Assembly: GCF_008065155.1 (NCBI RefSeq)
Contig: NZ_CP042819.1
Span: 1,488,001-1,552,000, forward strand
DNA length: 64,000 bases
Reading direction: 5' to 3'
Source of the DNA: Octadecabacter sp. SW4
Lineage (GTDB): Bacteria; Pseudomonadota; Alphaproteobacteria; Rhodobacterales; Rhodobacteraceae
Positions 63,270 through 64,000 of the stretch are shown in pieces. The stretch's first letter is position 1. Every line of letters starts with the position of its first letter. The notes beneath the pieces are model-generated. The model ran no database searches. It was not told the origin of the DNA and saw only the letters and a program-made list of their open reading frames with translations. A program made the translations under genes and the position numbers.

Positions 63270-64000
63270 CCGTGAATATGCGCAATATCGCCCTTTTCGG
63301 GGTCGTCGCCCTGCTGATTATCGGCACCGGGTTTGTGCAGGGCTGGAACTCGGCGCTGCTGATTTTCAACATGGGGCTGATCAGCGCGATCATGGCGCTG
63401 GGGGTGAACCTGCAGTGGGGGTTTGCGGGGCTGTTCAACATCGGTGTGATGGGCTTTGTGGCGCTTGGCGGGCTGGCGGCGGTGATCGTTTCCATGCCGC
63501 CAACAGGCGAGGCTTGGGCGGCAGGCGGCTTGCGTGTGGTGCTGGGGCTGGCGCTTGGGGGAGGCACGATCGCGGCAGCGATCCTGACATGGACCCGCGT
63601 GCCGGGGCGCGCGCGCAACTGGGCGACGCTGGCCGTGCTTGTGGCAGGGTTTTTTCTGTTTCGCTACGTCTTTGACGGGGCCGTGGACGCCATCGAAGCG
63701 GTCGATCCCGCCTCGACAGGATACCTTGGCGGGTTGAACCTGCCGGTGATCATCGCGTGGCCCGTGGGCGGTGTGCTGGCCGCCGGGGCGGCATGGATCA
63801 TCGGCAAGACAGCGCTGGGTCTGCGCAGCGATTATCTGGCGATTGCCACCCTCGGGATCGCGGAAATCATCATCGCCGTAATGAAGAACGAAGACTGGCT
63901 GGCGCGCGGCGTGAAAAACGTGATCGGCATCCCCCGGCCCGTCCCCTACGAGGTCGATCTGCAACAGGATCCCGGCTTTATCGACCGCGCCGCAAGCCTT
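63266..64000 (+). CDS. livM: ABC transporter permease, LivM type (3' partial)
   Basis: The frame is open to the window end (245 codons). MGLISAIMALGVNLQWGFAGLFNIG is the LivM N-terminal signature and LGLRSDYLAIATLGIAEIII the cytoplasmic coupling region. It follows livH by a 4-nt overlap and completes the permease pair. The rest lies outside the window. Confidence 0.92.
   Translation, partial: MTVNMRNIALFGVVALLIIGTGFVQGWNSALLIFNMGLISAIMALGVNLQWGFAGLFNIGVMGFVALGGLAAVIVSMPPTGEAWAAGGLRVVLGLALGGGTIAAAILTWTRVPGRARNWATLAVLVAGFFLFRYVFDGAVDAIEAVDPASTGYLGGLNLPVIIAWPVGGVLAAGAAWIIGKTALGLRSDYLAIATLGIAEIIIAVMKNEDWLARGVKNVIGIPRPVPYEVDLQQDPGFIDRAASL

Overview
The window reads as chromosomal DNA of a GC-rich marine alphaproteobacterium of the order Rhodobacterales (Roseobacter group). 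This rests on protein families and gene neighbourhoods recognised by eye: class II DAHP synthase, long-form PstA/PstC, a Hint-domain RTX protein, DoeA, a GlxA-type regulator and a TTAA-N7-TTAA CtrA-like site. Genes are tightly packed, with many 4-nt ATGA overlaps within operons and 4-nt YTAR overlaps between convergent stops. No rRNA, prophage, IS element or CRISPR array was seen; there is one tRNA-Leu(CAA).

Layout. 0-7 kb: end of an outer-membrane-type protein, gyrA, arginase plus ornithine cyclodeaminase with a divergent Lrp-type regulator, dsbB, a YqaA-like protein. 7-12 kb: tRNA-Leu, an APH-fold kinase, a 952-residue pentapeptide-repeat/RTX/Hint protein, and the decayed tail of a second Hint protein. 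12-19 kb: MobA-like nucleotidyltransferase, two divergent FAD/GcvT dehydrogenases, a YSC84 lipoprotein, hemB. 19-29 kb: mfd, then a five-gene minus-strand operon (family 5 binding protein, acyl-CoA ligase, DsbA-like, membrane hydrolase-like, MFS exporter). 28.8-31.5 kb: an accessory pocket with a candidate small RNA, a GSU2403-type nucleotidyltransferase-fold gene with a perfect inverted repeat upstream, and a frameshifted RTX gene.

31.6-39.4 kb: 3-hydroxybutyrate dehydrogenase with a patatin-like lipase, a LysE exporter, a DUF502 protein, psuK-psuG for pseudouridine breakdown, DUF4198 and HupE/UreJ genes in a 19-bp divergent arrangement, and a Cys-cluster protein. 39.5-41.5 kb: rpsB-tsf with promoter, intergenic hairpin and terminator. 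41.5-45.5 kb: a TPR protein, a gene-free interval with four consecutive hairpins, a LuxR-type regulator and doeA (ectoine hydrolase). 45.6-52.8 kb: the complete phosphate block phoR-pstS-pstC-pstA-pstB-phoU-phoB on the minus strand, with a PHO-box-like element before pstS. 53-58 kb: gamma carbonic anhydrase, gmk, yicC, a PAS protein, class II DAHP synthase. 57.8-64 kb: GlxA-family regulator followed by a liv-type ABC transporter operon with a small secreted protein embedded in it; livM runs off the end.

The most interesting signals are (1) the NxGxx pentapeptide-RTX-Hint protein beside a decayed Hint paralogue, (2) an orphan promoter-hairpin-terminator unit at 28.87-28.98 kb that looks like a small RNA gene, and (3) the hairpin-rich 270-nt stretch upstream of the TPR gene, preceded by a TATAAT box and an inverted repeat that resembles an element also found at the start of the neighbouring luxR-type gene. 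All functional readings come from sequence inspection; no database search was run.
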